NCBI RefSeq assembly: GCF_008632125.1
Contig: NZ_VWRN01000053.1
Location: 124,001 to 188,000, forward strand
DNA: 64,000 bases
Reading direction: 5' to 3'
DNA from: Cupriavidus cauae
GTDB lineage: Bacteria; Pseudomonadota; Gammaproteobacteria; Burkholderiales; Burkholderiaceae
The notes beneath the pieces were generated by a model. The model was not told the DNA's origin. It made no database searches and was given only the letters and a program-made list of their open reading frames with translations. Each line of letters starts with the position of its first letter. Positions within the stretch are counted from its first letter, which is position 1. This document shows positions 9,628 to 17,829 of the stretch, in pieces. Made by a program: the position numbers and the translations under genes.

Positions 9628-11607
9628 CTAGCCTTCTCCGCGGCTCTTCGCCTCCAGCACTTCCCAGCGTTCCAGCGCTTCCAGCAGCTCCATCTCGATC
9701 TCGTCGAAGCGCGCCGCCAGTTGCGCGGCGCGCGGCGGATCGCTGGCGTACAGCGATCCGTCCTCGAGCTGTCCGCCGATGGTCTTCTGCTCGGCCTCCA
9801 GCGCGGCGATGCGCTCCGGCAGCGCGTCCAGTTCGCGCTGCTCCTTGTACGACAGCTTGACGGTCCGATTGGCGCCGCGCGCGTCGCGGCCCGCGGTCTT
9901 GACGGCTTCGTCGCCGCCGGCGGCCTTGCCGGTATCGTTGCCCTTGCCGGTGTCAGCGCCCTTGCGTTCGGCGCCCTTTTGGGTCGGTGCAGGCGCCTGC
10001 GCGGCCGCGCCGCGCTCCGACTGCCGGACCCAGTCCGAATAGCCCCCGACATATTCGCGCCAGCGGCCCTCGCCCTCCCATGCGATCGTCGAGGTCACCA
10101 CGTTGTCGAGGAAGGCGCGGTCGTGCGACACCAGGAACACGGTGCCGCCGTAGTCCTGCAGCAGTTCCTCCAGCAGCTCAAGCGTCTCGATATCGAGGTC
10201 GTTGGTCGGCTCGTCGAGCACCAGCACATTGGCCGGCCGCGCGAACAGCCGTGCCAGCAGCAGGCGGTTGCGCTCGCCGCCGGACAGCGACTTGACCGGC
10301 GAACGAGCACGCTCCGGCGCGAACAGGAAATCGCCCAGATAGCTCATCACGTGCTTGCGCTGGCCGTTGACCTCGACCCAGTCGCTGCCGGGGCTGATGG
10401 TGTCGGCCAGCGACGTCTCCAGATCCAGCTGCGTGCGCATCTGGTCGAAGTAGGCGACCTGCAGGTTGCTGCCGTTCCTGACCACGCCGGCGTCGGGCGC
10501 CAGTTCGCCCAGGATCAGCCGCAGCAGCGTGGTCTTGCCCGCACCGTTGGGGCCGATCAGGCCGACCTTGTCGCCGCGCATGATGGTGCCGGTGAAGTCG
10601 CGCACCACGGTGCGGTCGCCGAAGGACTTGGTCACGTCGATCAGTTCGGCGACGATCTTGCCCGAGCGCTCCGCCTGCGAGACCTCGAGCTTCACATTGC
10701 CCTGCACCTCGCGCCGCGCCGCGCGTTCCGCGCGCATCGTCACCAGCCGCTGGATGCGCGCAACGCTGCGCGTGCGGCGCGCCTCGACGCCCTTGCGGAT
10801 CCAGACCTCTTCCTGCGCCAGCAGCTTGTCGAACTTGGCCTGCTCGACCTGCTCGGCGGCCAGCATCTCGGCCTTGCGCGTCTGGTAGGCGGCGAAATTG
10901 CCAGGGAAGGACACCAGCTTGCCGCGATCGAGCTCGACGATGCGCGTGGCGACGCGATCGAGGAAGGCACGATCGTGGGTGATCAGCAGCACGCTGCCGC
11001 GAAAGCCCAGCAGCAGATCCTCGAGCCAGCGGATCGCTTCGACGTCCAGGTGGTTGGTCGGCTCATCGAGCAGCAGGATGTCGGGCTCGGCCACCAGCGC
11101 CTGCGCCAGCGCCACGCGCTTGCGCGTGCCGCCGGACAGCGCGTCGACGCGCGCCACCGGATCGAGCCCGAGACGCGCGAGCGTCGTCTCGACGCGCGTG
11201 CGCAGTTGCCAGGCATCGGCCGCGTCGAGCTCCGACTGCAGCCGATGCAGTTCGGCCAGCGTCGCCTCGTCGTGATGCTCGGCCAGCCGGTTGGCGGCAT
11301 GTTCATAGGCGACCAGCAGATCGTGCGCGGCGCCCATGCCCTGCGCGACCGCATCGAACACCGTGATGTCGGCCGCGAACTCCGGTTCCTGCGGCACGTA
11401 GGCGGTGGTGATGCCCTGCTGGCGCGCGATCAGCCCGTCGTCGGGCGCGGCCAGGCCGGCCACGATCTTCAGCAGCGAGGACTTGCCCGAGCCGTTGCGG
11501 CCGATCAGGCCGACACGTTCGCCGGCCTCCAGCGAAAAGTCGGCGTGGTCGAGCAGCGCCACGTGGCCAAAGGCAAGCTGGGCATCGGAAATGGAGAACA
11601 GGGCCAT
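9628..11607 (-). CDS. uup: ABC-F family ATPase, Uup-type
   Basis: The 659-residue soluble protein has two ABC cassettes and no membrane segments. The first shows Walker A GRNGSGKSS, signature LSGGTRKRVALAQAL and Walker B ILLLDEPTNHLD; the second shows GPNGAGKTT, LSGGERNRLLLARLF and LVLDEPTNDLD. An interdomain linker rich in Arg/Ala is followed by a C-terminal coiled coil (YKEQRELDALPERIAALEAE), which is the Uup C-terminal DNA-binding domain. Uup affects transposon excision and ribosome-associated translation in E. coli. The protein is probably cytoplasmic and ribosome- or DNA-associated here too. It appears monocistronic, facing the MFS gene. Confidence 0.92.
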   Translation of the reverse strand: MALFSISDAQLAFGHVALLDHADFSLEAGERVGLIGRNGSGKSSLLKIVAGLAAPDDGLIARQQGITTAYVPQEPEFAADITVFDAVAQGMGAAHDLLVAYEHAANRLAEHHDEATLAELHRLQSELDAADAWQLRTRVETTLARLGLDPVARVDALSGGTRKRVALAQALVAEPDILLLDEPTNHLDVEAIRWLEDLLLGFRGSVLLITHDRAFLDRVATRIVELDRGKLVSFPGNFAAYQTRKAEMLAAEQVEQAKFDKLLAQEEVWIRKGVEARRTRSVARIQRLVTMRAERAARREVQGNVKLEVSQAERSGKIVAELIDVTKSFGDRTVVRDFTGTIMRGDKVGLIGPNGAGKTTLLRLILGELAPDAGVVRNGSNLQVAYFDQMRTQLDLETSLADTISPGSDWVEVNGQRKHVMSYLGDFLFAPERARSPVKSLSGGERNRLLLARLFARPANVLVLDEPTNDLDIETLELLEELLQDYGGTVFLVSHDRAFLDNVVTSTIAWEGEGRWREYVGGYSDWVRQSERGAAAQAPAPTQKGAERKGADTGKGNDTGKAAGGDEAVKTAGRDARGANRTVKLSYKEQRELDALPERIAALEAEQKTIGGQLEDGSLYASDPPRAAQLAARFDEIEMELLEALERWEVLEAKSRGEG

Positions 11608-11784
11608 GACTGCGAAGGAAGAGCGAAGGAAGGAGGCGCGGGATGAAGGGTCGCGAGCGCCGAGGCGGGCACGAAGGACGCGGCGTCAGCGTGGCACGGC
11701 CCGCATACGGCCGGATCGGCGGCGAGCCGGCATTGTAGAGCATGGCGCCGCGACGGCGCGGTCCCTCGCCGACGGACGGCCAGT

Positions 11785-11849
11785 GCGGACGTCCAACGCG
11801 GACGTCCAACGCGGACGGCCAGCGCGGAAGGCTAGCGCGGACGGCTAGC
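11785..11849. repeat. 13-bp tandem repeat (GCGGACGTCCAAC), five copies, reaching into the creC stop codon
   Basis: Units start at 11785, 11798, 11811, 11824 and 11837. The first two are identical and the others differ by a few bases. The last unit contains the creC stop codon, so the array forms the immediate 3' flank of that gene, on the uup-promoter side. Confidence 0.88.
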
Positions 11850-13326
11850 GCGGCATCGCCGGCAGCCGCAAGCGGGCCTGGGCGCCGCCCTCCGGCCGGT
11901 TGCCCAGCGTCAGCTCGCCACGGTGGAGCAGCGCCACCTCGCGGGCGAAGCACAGGCCCAGCCCGGTGCCCTTGTCGCGACCGCCCGGCCGCGGCAGCGA
12001 GTAGAAGCGCTCGAACACCCGCGGCAGCGCGTAGTCCGGGATGCCGGGACCGTTGTCCGCCACCGTCACGGCGAGCACATCGCCGTGTTGGCCGTGGCCG
12101 CCATGGTCGCCGTGGCCGCCGCGCTCGCGGCGCAAACCCAGCGCGACGGTACTGCCTGCCGGCGCGAAGTCGACCGCGTTCTCGACCAGATTGGCGAGCG
12201 CCTGCCGCAGCAGGAACGGATCGCCGAGGACTTCGGCGGACCCGGCATCGGCCTCCACATGCGGCGACAGCACGACGCCGCGCTGCCGCGCGCGCGGCTC
12301 CAGCTCGGCCGCCAGTTCCGCCAGCAGCGGCGCCAGCGCGACCGGCCGCGGCGCCTCCAGCTGCTGGCGCTGCTCGACCTCGGCCAGCGCCAGCAGCTTG
12401 GCGACCATCTCGGCCAGGCGCCGCGCCTGGTTGTCGATATTGCCGACGAAGCGGGCGCGGTCGGCAGCCGGCATGTCCTCGCGCAGCAGTTCCGCCGCGC
12501 CGCGGATCGCCGCCAGCGGGCTCTTCATTTCGTGCGTCAGCGTGTGGATGTAGTGCTCGACGTACTGCTTGTCCTCGAGCCGCAGCCGCATGGTTTCCAT
12601 CGCCCGGCCCAGCTCGGCCAGCTCGCCGGCCCCGGACAGCGGCATCGCGGCGCGCTCGCCGGCCGCCACCGCGCGCGCATAGCGCCGCAGCCGGCGCAGG
12701 CCGTTCGCCAGCCACAGCGTGCAGGCCAGGCCGATCGCCGCCGCCACGCCCATCAGCAGCAGCCCGTGCAGCAGGATCCGGTGCTGGCTGCGCGCGATGA
12801 CCGGCGCCATCACCGCGTTGGGCTTGGCCACCGTCAGCACGCCCAGCAGGCGCTCGCCATCGCGGATCGGCGCCGCGACGTACATCACCGTGCTGCCGTC
12901 GTCGTCGGGATCGCTGCGCGTGCTGCGCGCGCCGTACTTGCCGCGCAGCGTCAGGTAGACGTCGTTCCAGCGCGAATAGTCCTGGCCGACCGCGGTGCCG
13001 GCCGAATCGAAGCGCACGATGCCGTCGGTGTCGGTGACATAGACGCGATAGCCGATTTCGCGCTTGCGCAGGCCCCACAGTTCGGCATCCAGCGGCGCGT
13101 CGCGCAGGCCGGTCAGCTGGCGCGCAAACGCGCCGTCGGCGATGCGGCCCTCGCGCATGTCGTCGACCGCCAGCGCGGCAAGCGCGTGCGCGGTATCGAT
13201 CAGCGTGTCCTCCATCGCCTGGCGCACGCCCGGCTTGACCTCCTGCACGAACACGCGCAGCGTCAGCCAGGCCGCCAGTCCGACGATCAGGAAGAAACCC
13301 AGGAAGATGCGCAGGCCAATCCGCAC
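11845..13326 (-). CDS. creC: Two-component sensor histidine kinase CreC
   Basis: The 493-residue product has an N-terminal membrane segment (IFLGFFLIVGLAAWLTLRVF), a periplasmic sensor domain with the CreC-type stretch GYRVYVTDTDGIVRFDS, a second segment near residue 200, a HAMP region, HTLTHEMKSPLAAIRGAAEL carrying the phosphorylated histidine, and a catalytic domain with NLVENAVDF, VADNGPGIP and GTGLGLC. CreC pairs with CreB and responds to carbon metabolism or cell-envelope conditions in enterobacteria and pseudomonads; the signal here is unknown. It starts at GTG 13326 with GGGA seven bases upstream. The gene follows creB by 15 bp. A run of His/Gly near residue 400 (GGHGDHGGHGQHGD) is an odd low-complexity insertion in the catalytic domain. 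Confidence 0.93.
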   Translation of the reverse strand: MRIGLRIFLGFFLIVGLAAWLTLRVFVQEVKPGVRQAMEDTLIDTAHALAALAVDDMREGRIADGAFARQLTGLRDAPLDAELWGLRKREIGYRVYVTDTDGIVRFDSAGTAVGQDYSRWNDVYLTLRGKYGARSTRSDPDDDGSTVMYVAAPIRDGERLLGVLTVAKPNAVMAPVIARSQHRILLHGLLLMGVAAAIGLACTLWLANGLRRLRRYARAVAAGERAAMPLSGAGELAELGRAMETMRLRLEDKQYVEHYIHTLTHEMKSPLAAIRGAAELLREDMPAADRARFVGNIDNQARRLAEMVAKLLALAEVEQRQQLEAPRPVALAPLLAELAAELEPRARQRGVVLSPHVEADAGSAEVLGDPFLLRQALANLVENAVDFAPAGSTVALGLRRERGGHGDHGGHGQHGDVLAVTVADNGPGIPDYALPRVFERFYSLPRPGGRDKGTGLGLCFAREVALLHRGELTLGNRPEGGAQARLRLPAMPR

Positions 13327-13341
13327 GCGTGCCGGTCCCGC

Positions 13342-14061
13342 TCAGATCGCCAGCGAATAACCCATGCCGCGATGGGTGCGGATCGGGTCGTCGTCGCCGG
13401 CCGCGCGCAGCTTGGCGCGCAGCGTCTTGATGTGGGTGTCCACGGTGCGGTCGCTGGTGTCGAGCGCATCGTCCCAGACCAGGTCCATCAGCTGCGCGCG
13501 CGAGTAGATGCGGCCCGGATGGTCGGCCAGCAGCGCGAGCAGCCGGTATTCGTAGCGGGTCAGGTCGAGCCACTGGCCGCGGTAGGCCAGCCGGGCGCCG
13601 TCGCGATCGTGCACGAACGGCGGCGCGGTGTCCTGCGCGGCCTTCTGCGCGGGGACTGGCGCCGCGCCCTCGCTCCGTCCGCGCATGCGACGCAGGATCA
13701 CGCGGACGCGCGCCGCCAGTTCGCGCGGCGAGAACGGCTTGACCACATAGTCATCGGCGCCGATCTCCAGCCCGACGACACGGTCGATCTCCTCGTGGCG
13801 CGCCGTCAGGAAAATCACCGGCACATCGGAAAAGGTCCGCAGCGTACGGCAGACCTCGAAGCCGTTCAGGTCCGGCAGGCCCACGTCGAGGATCACCAGG
13901 TCGACCGGCTGCGCGCGCAAGCGGGCGATCGCCTCGCTGCCCAGGGCGCAATGCTCGACCTGCATGCCTTCCGTGCGCAGCGCATAGAGGATCGTATCGG
14001 CAATGGCGGACTCGTCGTCGACTACCAGGATCGAGGGGACATGCGTGGCGTTGGCTTGCAT
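13342..14061 (-). CDS. creB: Response regulator CreB (OmpR family)
   Basis: The 239-residue product has a receiver domain (ILVVDDES, VILDVGLPDLNGFEV with the phosphoacceptor Asp, and KPFSP) and a C-terminal winged helix of the OmpR/PhoB type (LTRYEYRLLALLADHPGRIYSRAQL, shortened here, then TVDTHIKTLRAKL). It partners CreC. Start is uncertain: ATG 14061 gives the usual length, whereas ATG 14118 lies one base after the stop of the upstream flavoprotein gene and would add a 19-residue Pro-rich leader through translational coupling. Gene order flavoprotein-creB-creC suggests one transcript. Confidence 0.93.
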   Translation of the reverse strand: MQANATHVPSILVVDDESAIADTILYALRTEGMQVEHCALGSEAIARLRAQPVDLVILDVGLPDLNGFEVCRTLRTFSDVPVIFLTARHEEIDRVVGLEIGADDYVVKPFSPRELAARVRVILRRMRGRSEGAAPVPAQKAAQDTAPPFVHDRDGARLAYRGQWLDLTRYEYRLLALLADHPGRIYSRAQLMDLVWDDALDTSDRTVDTHIKTLRAKLRAAGDDDPIRTHRGMGYSLAI

Positions 14062-14119
14062 GGAAGGGCTTGCAGGCGGCTGCGGCGGAAAATGGGAGGC
14101 GGGAAGCGGGTCCGTCATT

Positions 14120-15376
14120 CTAGTCGAGCGCGCCGACGGGGGCCCCGCCCTGCCGCTGGCGCCGGCGATGGAAGTAGAGCCGCTGCGCGGCCCAGCGCAG
14201 CGGCCGGGAATACAGCATCCACTCGAACAGGCGGTCGGACTGGCAGCGGTCGAACAGCCAGCGCAGCGCGCGCTTGGCGCGAAAGCGCGGGGTTGCGCGC
14301 GGCACGGACCGCTCGGGCGCCGGCCCGCCCTCGCGCAGATGCGCGGCGATGGCCGTGCCGATCGTCTCGCCGTGCTCCCACGCCGAATGGATGCCACCCG
14401 CGGTGACCGGCGACACCACGCCGGCCGCATCGCCGGCCAGCAGCACGCCGTCGCGGCCCAGCGGCAGCACCGGTCCGCCGCAGGGAATCAGGCCGGCGCG
14501 CGTCGAGGCCGGCACCGCGTCGTCGGGCACGTCGAGCAGATGCCGCACGCGGGCGAGAAAGCCTTCGATATCGGGCGTACGCGGACCGCGTCGACGGCGC
14601 CGCAGCGCCAGGCCCATCTGCACGCCGGTGGGCGTCTGCGCAGCCCAGCCGAGATAGCCGGGCGCAAAGCGCTTGCCGACGAAGCAGTGCAAGGCCCCCG
14701 GCTCGGGCAGGGTCAGGCCGTCGAATTCGTACTCGATGCCGTACAGGAAGTCGCGCGGGCCCGGCAGGCCAAGCCAGGCCGCCACGCGCGACTTCGCGCC
14801 GTCCGCGCCGACCAGGTAGCGAGTGCGGCCGATGCCAGGAATGCGCCAGCGATCGCCGTCGCGCATCGCCTGCACGAACGGCGTGCCGAGGTGCACCGTC
14901 ACGCCATGCCGCACCAGTTCGTCGACCAGCCAGCGCATCAGTGCCGGGGTATCGGTGGTCAGGAAGTAGTAGCCGGGCGCGTCCAGCCGCAGGCTGCGCA
15001 GCGCCGGCGAATAGAGCCGGACCTGCTCGACGCGGCGGAAGCAGTGCGCCGGCGCGCGGCCCAGCCAGGTGCGCTCGGCCGCCTCCTTGACGACGATGCC
15101 GGTGGTATGGAGCTTCGCGCCCGGATCGCGCTTGCGCTCGAGCACCGCCACGCGCAGGCCGGCGCGCGCGGCCGCCAGCGCGCAGGCGGCGCCGGCAAAG
15201 CTGGCGCCGACGACGATCACGTCGTAGTCGGTCATGCTCGATGCGAGCGGAAAGACGGTGCGTGCGGAGTCCGAAGCGGAGGCGGAAGCCGGGCCGCGAG
15301 CGGAAGCAGGGTCGGAACCAACAGCGGGGTCGGAAGCGGAATTCGGGACGGACACTGCGGGACGGGATGGCATCAT
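14120..15376 (-). CDS. Geranylgeranyl-reductase-family FAD-dependent oxidoreductase
   Basis: From residue 48 the product reads MTDYDVIVVGASFAGAACAL, a classic FAD-binding Rossmann start, then LVGADGAKSRVA, a PHBH-type motif, and LLAGDAAGVVSPVTAGG, the second FAD motif. This combination is typical of the geranylgeranyl reductase / digeranylgeranylglycerophospholipid reductase-like flavoproteins; the bacterial substrate is unknown. ATG 15376 is chosen because AGGAG lies six bases upstream; the alternative ATG 15235 starts right at the Rossmann fold but has no ribosome binding site. The intervening 47 residues are Ala/Ser/Pro/Asp-rich and encoded by an imperfect short repeat. It stops one base before a possible creB start. 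Confidence 0.85.
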   Translation of the reverse strand: MMPSRPAVSVPNSASDPAVGSDPASARGPASASASDSARTVFPLASSMTDYDVIVVGASFAGAACALAAARAGLRVAVLERKRDPGAKLHTTGIVVKEAAERTWLGRAPAHCFRRVEQVRLYSPALRSLRLDAPGYYFLTTDTPALMRWLVDELVRHGVTVHLGTPFVQAMRDGDRWRIPGIGRTRYLVGADGAKSRVAAWLGLPGPRDFLYGIEYEFDGLTLPEPGALHCFVGKRFAPGYLGWAAQTPTGVQMGLALRRRRRGPRTPDIEGFLARVRHLLDVPDDAVPASTRAGLIPCGGPVLPLGRDGVLLAGDAAGVVSPVTAGGIHSAWEHGETIGTAIAAHLREGGPAPERSVPRATPRFRAKRALRWLFDRCQSDRLFEWMLYSRPLRWAAQRLYFHRRRQRQGGAPVGALD

Positions 15377-15496
15377 GCCGGGCTCCTGTTGCGTCGGTGA
15401 CAGGCAGCGCAGTGTCGCGGGCGAATGTGAAGGCGGCGTGGGGTTTATGTGTGGCGGGAAGCCACCGAGGTTCCGCCGGTGCCGATCGCCGGCCCA

Positions 15497-15529
15497 TAAA
15501 AAAGAACAGCCCGCGACATAGGCGGGCTG
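15497..15529 (-). terminator. Rho-independent terminator, minus strand, with no obvious gene upstream of it
   Basis: The stem CAGCCCGC (15507-15514) and GCGGGCTG (15522-15529) with a 7-base loop is followed on the minus strand by TTCTTTTTT. The geometry is textbook, but no minus-strand gene lies between it and benE. Confidence 0.8.
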
Positions 15530-15566
15530 AAGAGTCTCTCCTCGGTGCCCTGCTCCCAAGGCACGG
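15497..15566 (-). ncRNA. Candidate small RNA of about 70 nt, no gene family recognised
   Basis: On the minus strand a -10-like GATACA (plus 15573-15578) would start RNA near 15566. The RNA would have a 5' hairpin (arms 15560-15564 and 15545-15549) and end in the strong terminator at 15497-15529. No protein-coding frame on this strand accounts for the terminator. It could instead end a longer antisense or leader transcript from the benE promoter region. No match to a known sRNA or riboswitch was recognised. Confidence 0.35.
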
Positions 15567-15853
15567 CCTCACTGTATCGGGACGGCGGCGCTCGCTCCAG
15601 TCGGACAAATCCGTAAGGGAAAACGCCTGTAGGCCGGCGGCGGTCCCCTTCCCACGTCGACGGCGGCCCGCAGCGCCGCGTCGACGATGCCCCGCGCTCG
15701 TGCGAAGATGTCGCCCTCAACGCACTGCAGGCCCGGTCGCCAGCGCATCCTTGCATTCCGGTTGCCGTGACCAACGCCGCTGGTTGCCGATCTCCGCGAC
15801 GCCGGTTGTCCACCCCGATATGCGACCGGCCGCACCGACCGAACCGAATCGCC

Positions 15854-17035
15854 ATGCCCTCCGCCACGCTCAAACTCACCGATCTTTCCGTTTCGGCTTT
15901 CGTCGCCGGACTGGTCGCCATGCTGACCGGCTACACCAGCTCGCTGGTGCTGATGATCCAGGCCGGACAGGCCGCGCATCTGAGCGACGCGCAAATTGCC
16001 TCGTGGATCTGGGCGCTGTCGATCGGCATGGGCGTGACCACCATCGGGCTGTCGCTGCTCACGCGCGTGCCGATCGTGATCGCATGGTCCACGCCGGGCG
16101 CGGCGCTGCTGATCGCCAGCCTGCCGGGCGTGCCGTACGCCGAGGCGATCGGCGCCTTCCTGCTGGCCGCGCTGCTGATGACGGCCGCCGGCCTGACCGG
16201 CTGGTTCGACCGGCTGATGCGCGCGCTGCCGGCCAGCATCGCGGCGGCGCTGCTCGCCGGCATCCTGTTCCGCATCAGCATCGACGTCTTCGTGCAGGCA
16301 CAGCACCAGACGCTGCTGCTGTTGCCGATGTTCGCGGCCTATCTGCTGGGCAAGCGCTGGTGGCCCCGCTATGCGGTGCCCGGTGTGCTGGTGATCGGCG
16401 TAGCGCTGGCCGGCGTGCTGGGCCAACTGCATTTCGAGCAGTTCCACTTCGCGGTGGCTGCGCCGGTGTGGACCACCCCGGCGTTTTCGCTGCAGGCCTT
16501 CGTCAGCATCGCGATTCCGCTGTTCATCGTCGCGCTGGCATCGCAGAACATTCCCGGCCTTGCCGTGCTGCGAGCCGACGGCTATCACGTCAAGGCGTCG
16601 CCGCTGATCACCGTGACGGGCCTGGCCTCCGCGGTGCTGGCACCGTTCGGCTCGCACGGCATCAACCTCGCCGCGATCACGGCGGCCATCTGCACCGGCA
16701 GCGAGGCGCACCCGGACCCGGCGCGGCGCTACACCGCGGCGGTGGTCTGCGGCATCGGCTACCTGGTCGCCGGCACGCTGGCCGCCAGCATCGCGGCGCT
16801 GTTCGCCGCCTTCCCGCAGGCGCTGGTGATCGCCGTCGCCGCGTTCGCGCTGCTCGGCTCGATCGCCAGCGGCCTGACCACGGCGATGCAGAACCCCGGC
16901 GAGCGCGAGGCCGCGCTGCTGACCTTCATGATCACGGCGTCGGGCATGACGCTGGCCGGCATCGGCTCGGCGTTCTGGGGCGTGGTGGGCGGGATCGTGG
17001 CGCTGTGGGTGCTGCGGCCGCGGCAAGGCCGTTGA
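15854..17035 (+). CDS. benE: Benzoate/H+ symporter, BenE family
   Basis: The 393-residue product is an inner-membrane carrier of the BenE family with about 12 hydrophobic segments. Characteristic stretches include YTSSLVLMIQAGQAAHLSDA, ITIGLSLLTRVPI-like sequence, AWSTPGAALL, and the conserved ALASQNIPGLAVLRADGY with FGSHGINLAAITAAICTG. The family takes up benzoate or related aromatic acids with protons. No ben or cat catabolic genes are in the window, so the substrate remains inferred. ATG 15854 (MPSATLKLTDLS) is the family-like start; an upstream in-frame start adds 29 Arg-rich residues that do not look transporter-like. Confidence 0.92.
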   Translation: MPSATLKLTDLSVSAFVAGLVAMLTGYTSSLVLMIQAGQAAHLSDAQIASWIWALSIGMGVTTIGLSLLTRVPIVIAWSTPGAALLIASLPGVPYAEAIGAFLLAALLMTAAGLTGWFDRLMRALPASIAAALLAGILFRISIDVFVQAQHQTLLLLPMFAAYLLGKRWWPRYAVPGVLVIGVALAGVLGQLHFEQFHFAVAAPVWTTPAFSLQAFVSIAIPLFIVALASQNIPGLAVLRADGYHVKASPLITVTGLASAVLAPFGSHGINLAAITAAICTGSEAHPDPARRYTAAVVCGIGYLVAGTLAASIAALFAAFPQALVIAVAAFALLGSIASGLTTAMQNPGEREAALLTFMITASGMTLAGIGSAFWGVVGGIVALWVLRPRQGR

Positions 17036-17166
17036 ACGTCAAGCCCATCGTGGCACGTCACGGCTGGCCGGACGCGTAAGACAACGGCGCATCCGATCCC
17101 ACCACGCCCTCTTCTTGATAGCTTTCGTCGACTCAGCACAAGCGCACGATCCCTTGGCGATTTAGC

Positions 17167-17210
17167 GTAGTAGCAAAAATCTTGTTCAACGTATTTTTTG
17201 CTACTACAAT
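17167..17210 (+). promoter_or_regulatory. brnTA promoter embedded in a 13-bp inverted repeat (probable BrnA operator)
   Basis: Perfect arms GTAGTAGCAAAAA (17167-17179) and TTTTTGCTACTAC (17195-17207) are separated by 15 bp. A sigma-70 promoter lies across the same DNA: -35 TTGTTC (17182-17187), 17-bp spacer, -10 TACAAT (17205-17210). The second arm covers part of the -10 box, as expected for an autorepressor site; BrnA antitoxins are known to repress their own operon. The predicted start of transcription coincides with the brnT start codon. Confidence 0.82.
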
Positions 17211-17215
17211 AATCC

Positions 17216-17485
17216 ATGGAAATCGAGTTCGACTGCGCGAAGGACAGCAGGAACGTGTGCCAGCACGGCATATCGTTGGCCGACGCGGGGCTGATGGATT
17301 TCGACAAGGCGTTGATTGCAATAGACGACCGGAGGCAATACGGCGAAACGCGCTACATCGCTTACGGCCCCATCGGGGCCCGCCTGCACTGCCTGGTCTT
17401 CACCATACGAGGCGACACGCTGCGGGCCATCAGTCTACGCAAGGCCAATTTCCGAGAGGTGCGAGACTATGAACAGGAAATCTAA
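17216..17485 (+). CDS. brnT: BrnT family type II toxin (RNase)
   Basis: The 89-residue product matches the BrnT family: it opens EIEFDCAKDSRNVCQHGIS, has the central DDRRQYGETRYIAYGPI stretch and ends with ISLRKANFREVRDYEQE, which carries the Arg/Glu-rich C-terminal motif. BrnT is a RelE-fold ribonuclease neutralised by BrnA. The start codon is six bases after the predicted -10 box, so the mRNA would be leaderless or nearly so. The stop overlaps the start of brnA by 17 bp. The AT-rich promoter stands out from the GC-rich surroundings, compatible with horizontal acquisition. Confidence 0.93.
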   Translation: MEIEFDCAKDSRNVCQHGISLADAGLMDFDKALIAIDDRRQYGETRYIAYGPIGARLHCLVFTIRGDTLRAISLRKANFREVRDYEQEI

Positions 17486-17822
17486 GCTGACCCTGCCGAG
17501 CGCCGACGAGGACGCGGCGATCGCGCGTGGCATCGCGGGCGACCCAGATGCGGTCGAACTGCCTACCGAGCGAATCAAACGCATGCGGCCCGCTCGTGAA
17601 GTGTTGGCCGAAGTGCTTGGCGAAGAAAAGGCCGAGTCACTGACCAAGCGGCGCGGACGCCCTGCGCTGCCGGCTGCCGAACGCAAGGTCAGTCAAACAC
17701 TGCGGCTCGACCCCGACGTTCTGCAGGCGTTCAAGGCCACCGGCGAAGGCTGGCAAACCCGTATCAACGATGCGCTGCGCGCCTATGCCAAGTCTCATCG
17801 AATGCTGCCGCGAGGATGCTGA
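17469..17822 (+). CDS. brnA: BrnA family antitoxin
   Basis: The 117-residue product has an acidic N-terminal region (SADEDAAIARGIAGDPDA) that would wrap the toxin and a C-terminal ribbon-helix-helix-like segment with GRPALPAAERKVSQTLRLDP and VLQAFKATGEGWQTRINDAL, both typical of BrnA antitoxins. It should neutralise BrnT and bind the palindrome over the promoter. GAGAGG about eight bases before ATG 17469 is a reasonable ribosome binding site, giving the antitoxin independent translation even though the upstream toxin message is leaderless. An adenylyltransferase-like gene begins 8 bp after its stop. Confidence 0.93.
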   Translation: MNRKSKLTLPSADEDAAIARGIAGDPDAVELPTERIKRMRPAREVLAEVLGEEKAESLTKRRGRPALPAAERKVSQTLRLDPDVLQAFKATGEGWQTRINDALRAYAKSHRMLPRGC

Positions 17823-17829
17823 TCCCCGC

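Noticed and set aside
15497..15660. Candidate small RNA considered as 6S RNA or a riboswitch (glycine, SAH, guanidine types)
   Set aside because: None of the conserved sequence blocks I know for these families could be matched, so only an unassigned candidate is reported.
15445..15921. Minus-strand reading frame of 158 codons across the orphan terminator upstream of benE
   Set aside because: It has no domain, is Arg/Ser/Gly-rich, and the terminator hairpin lies inside it, which argues against a protein gene.
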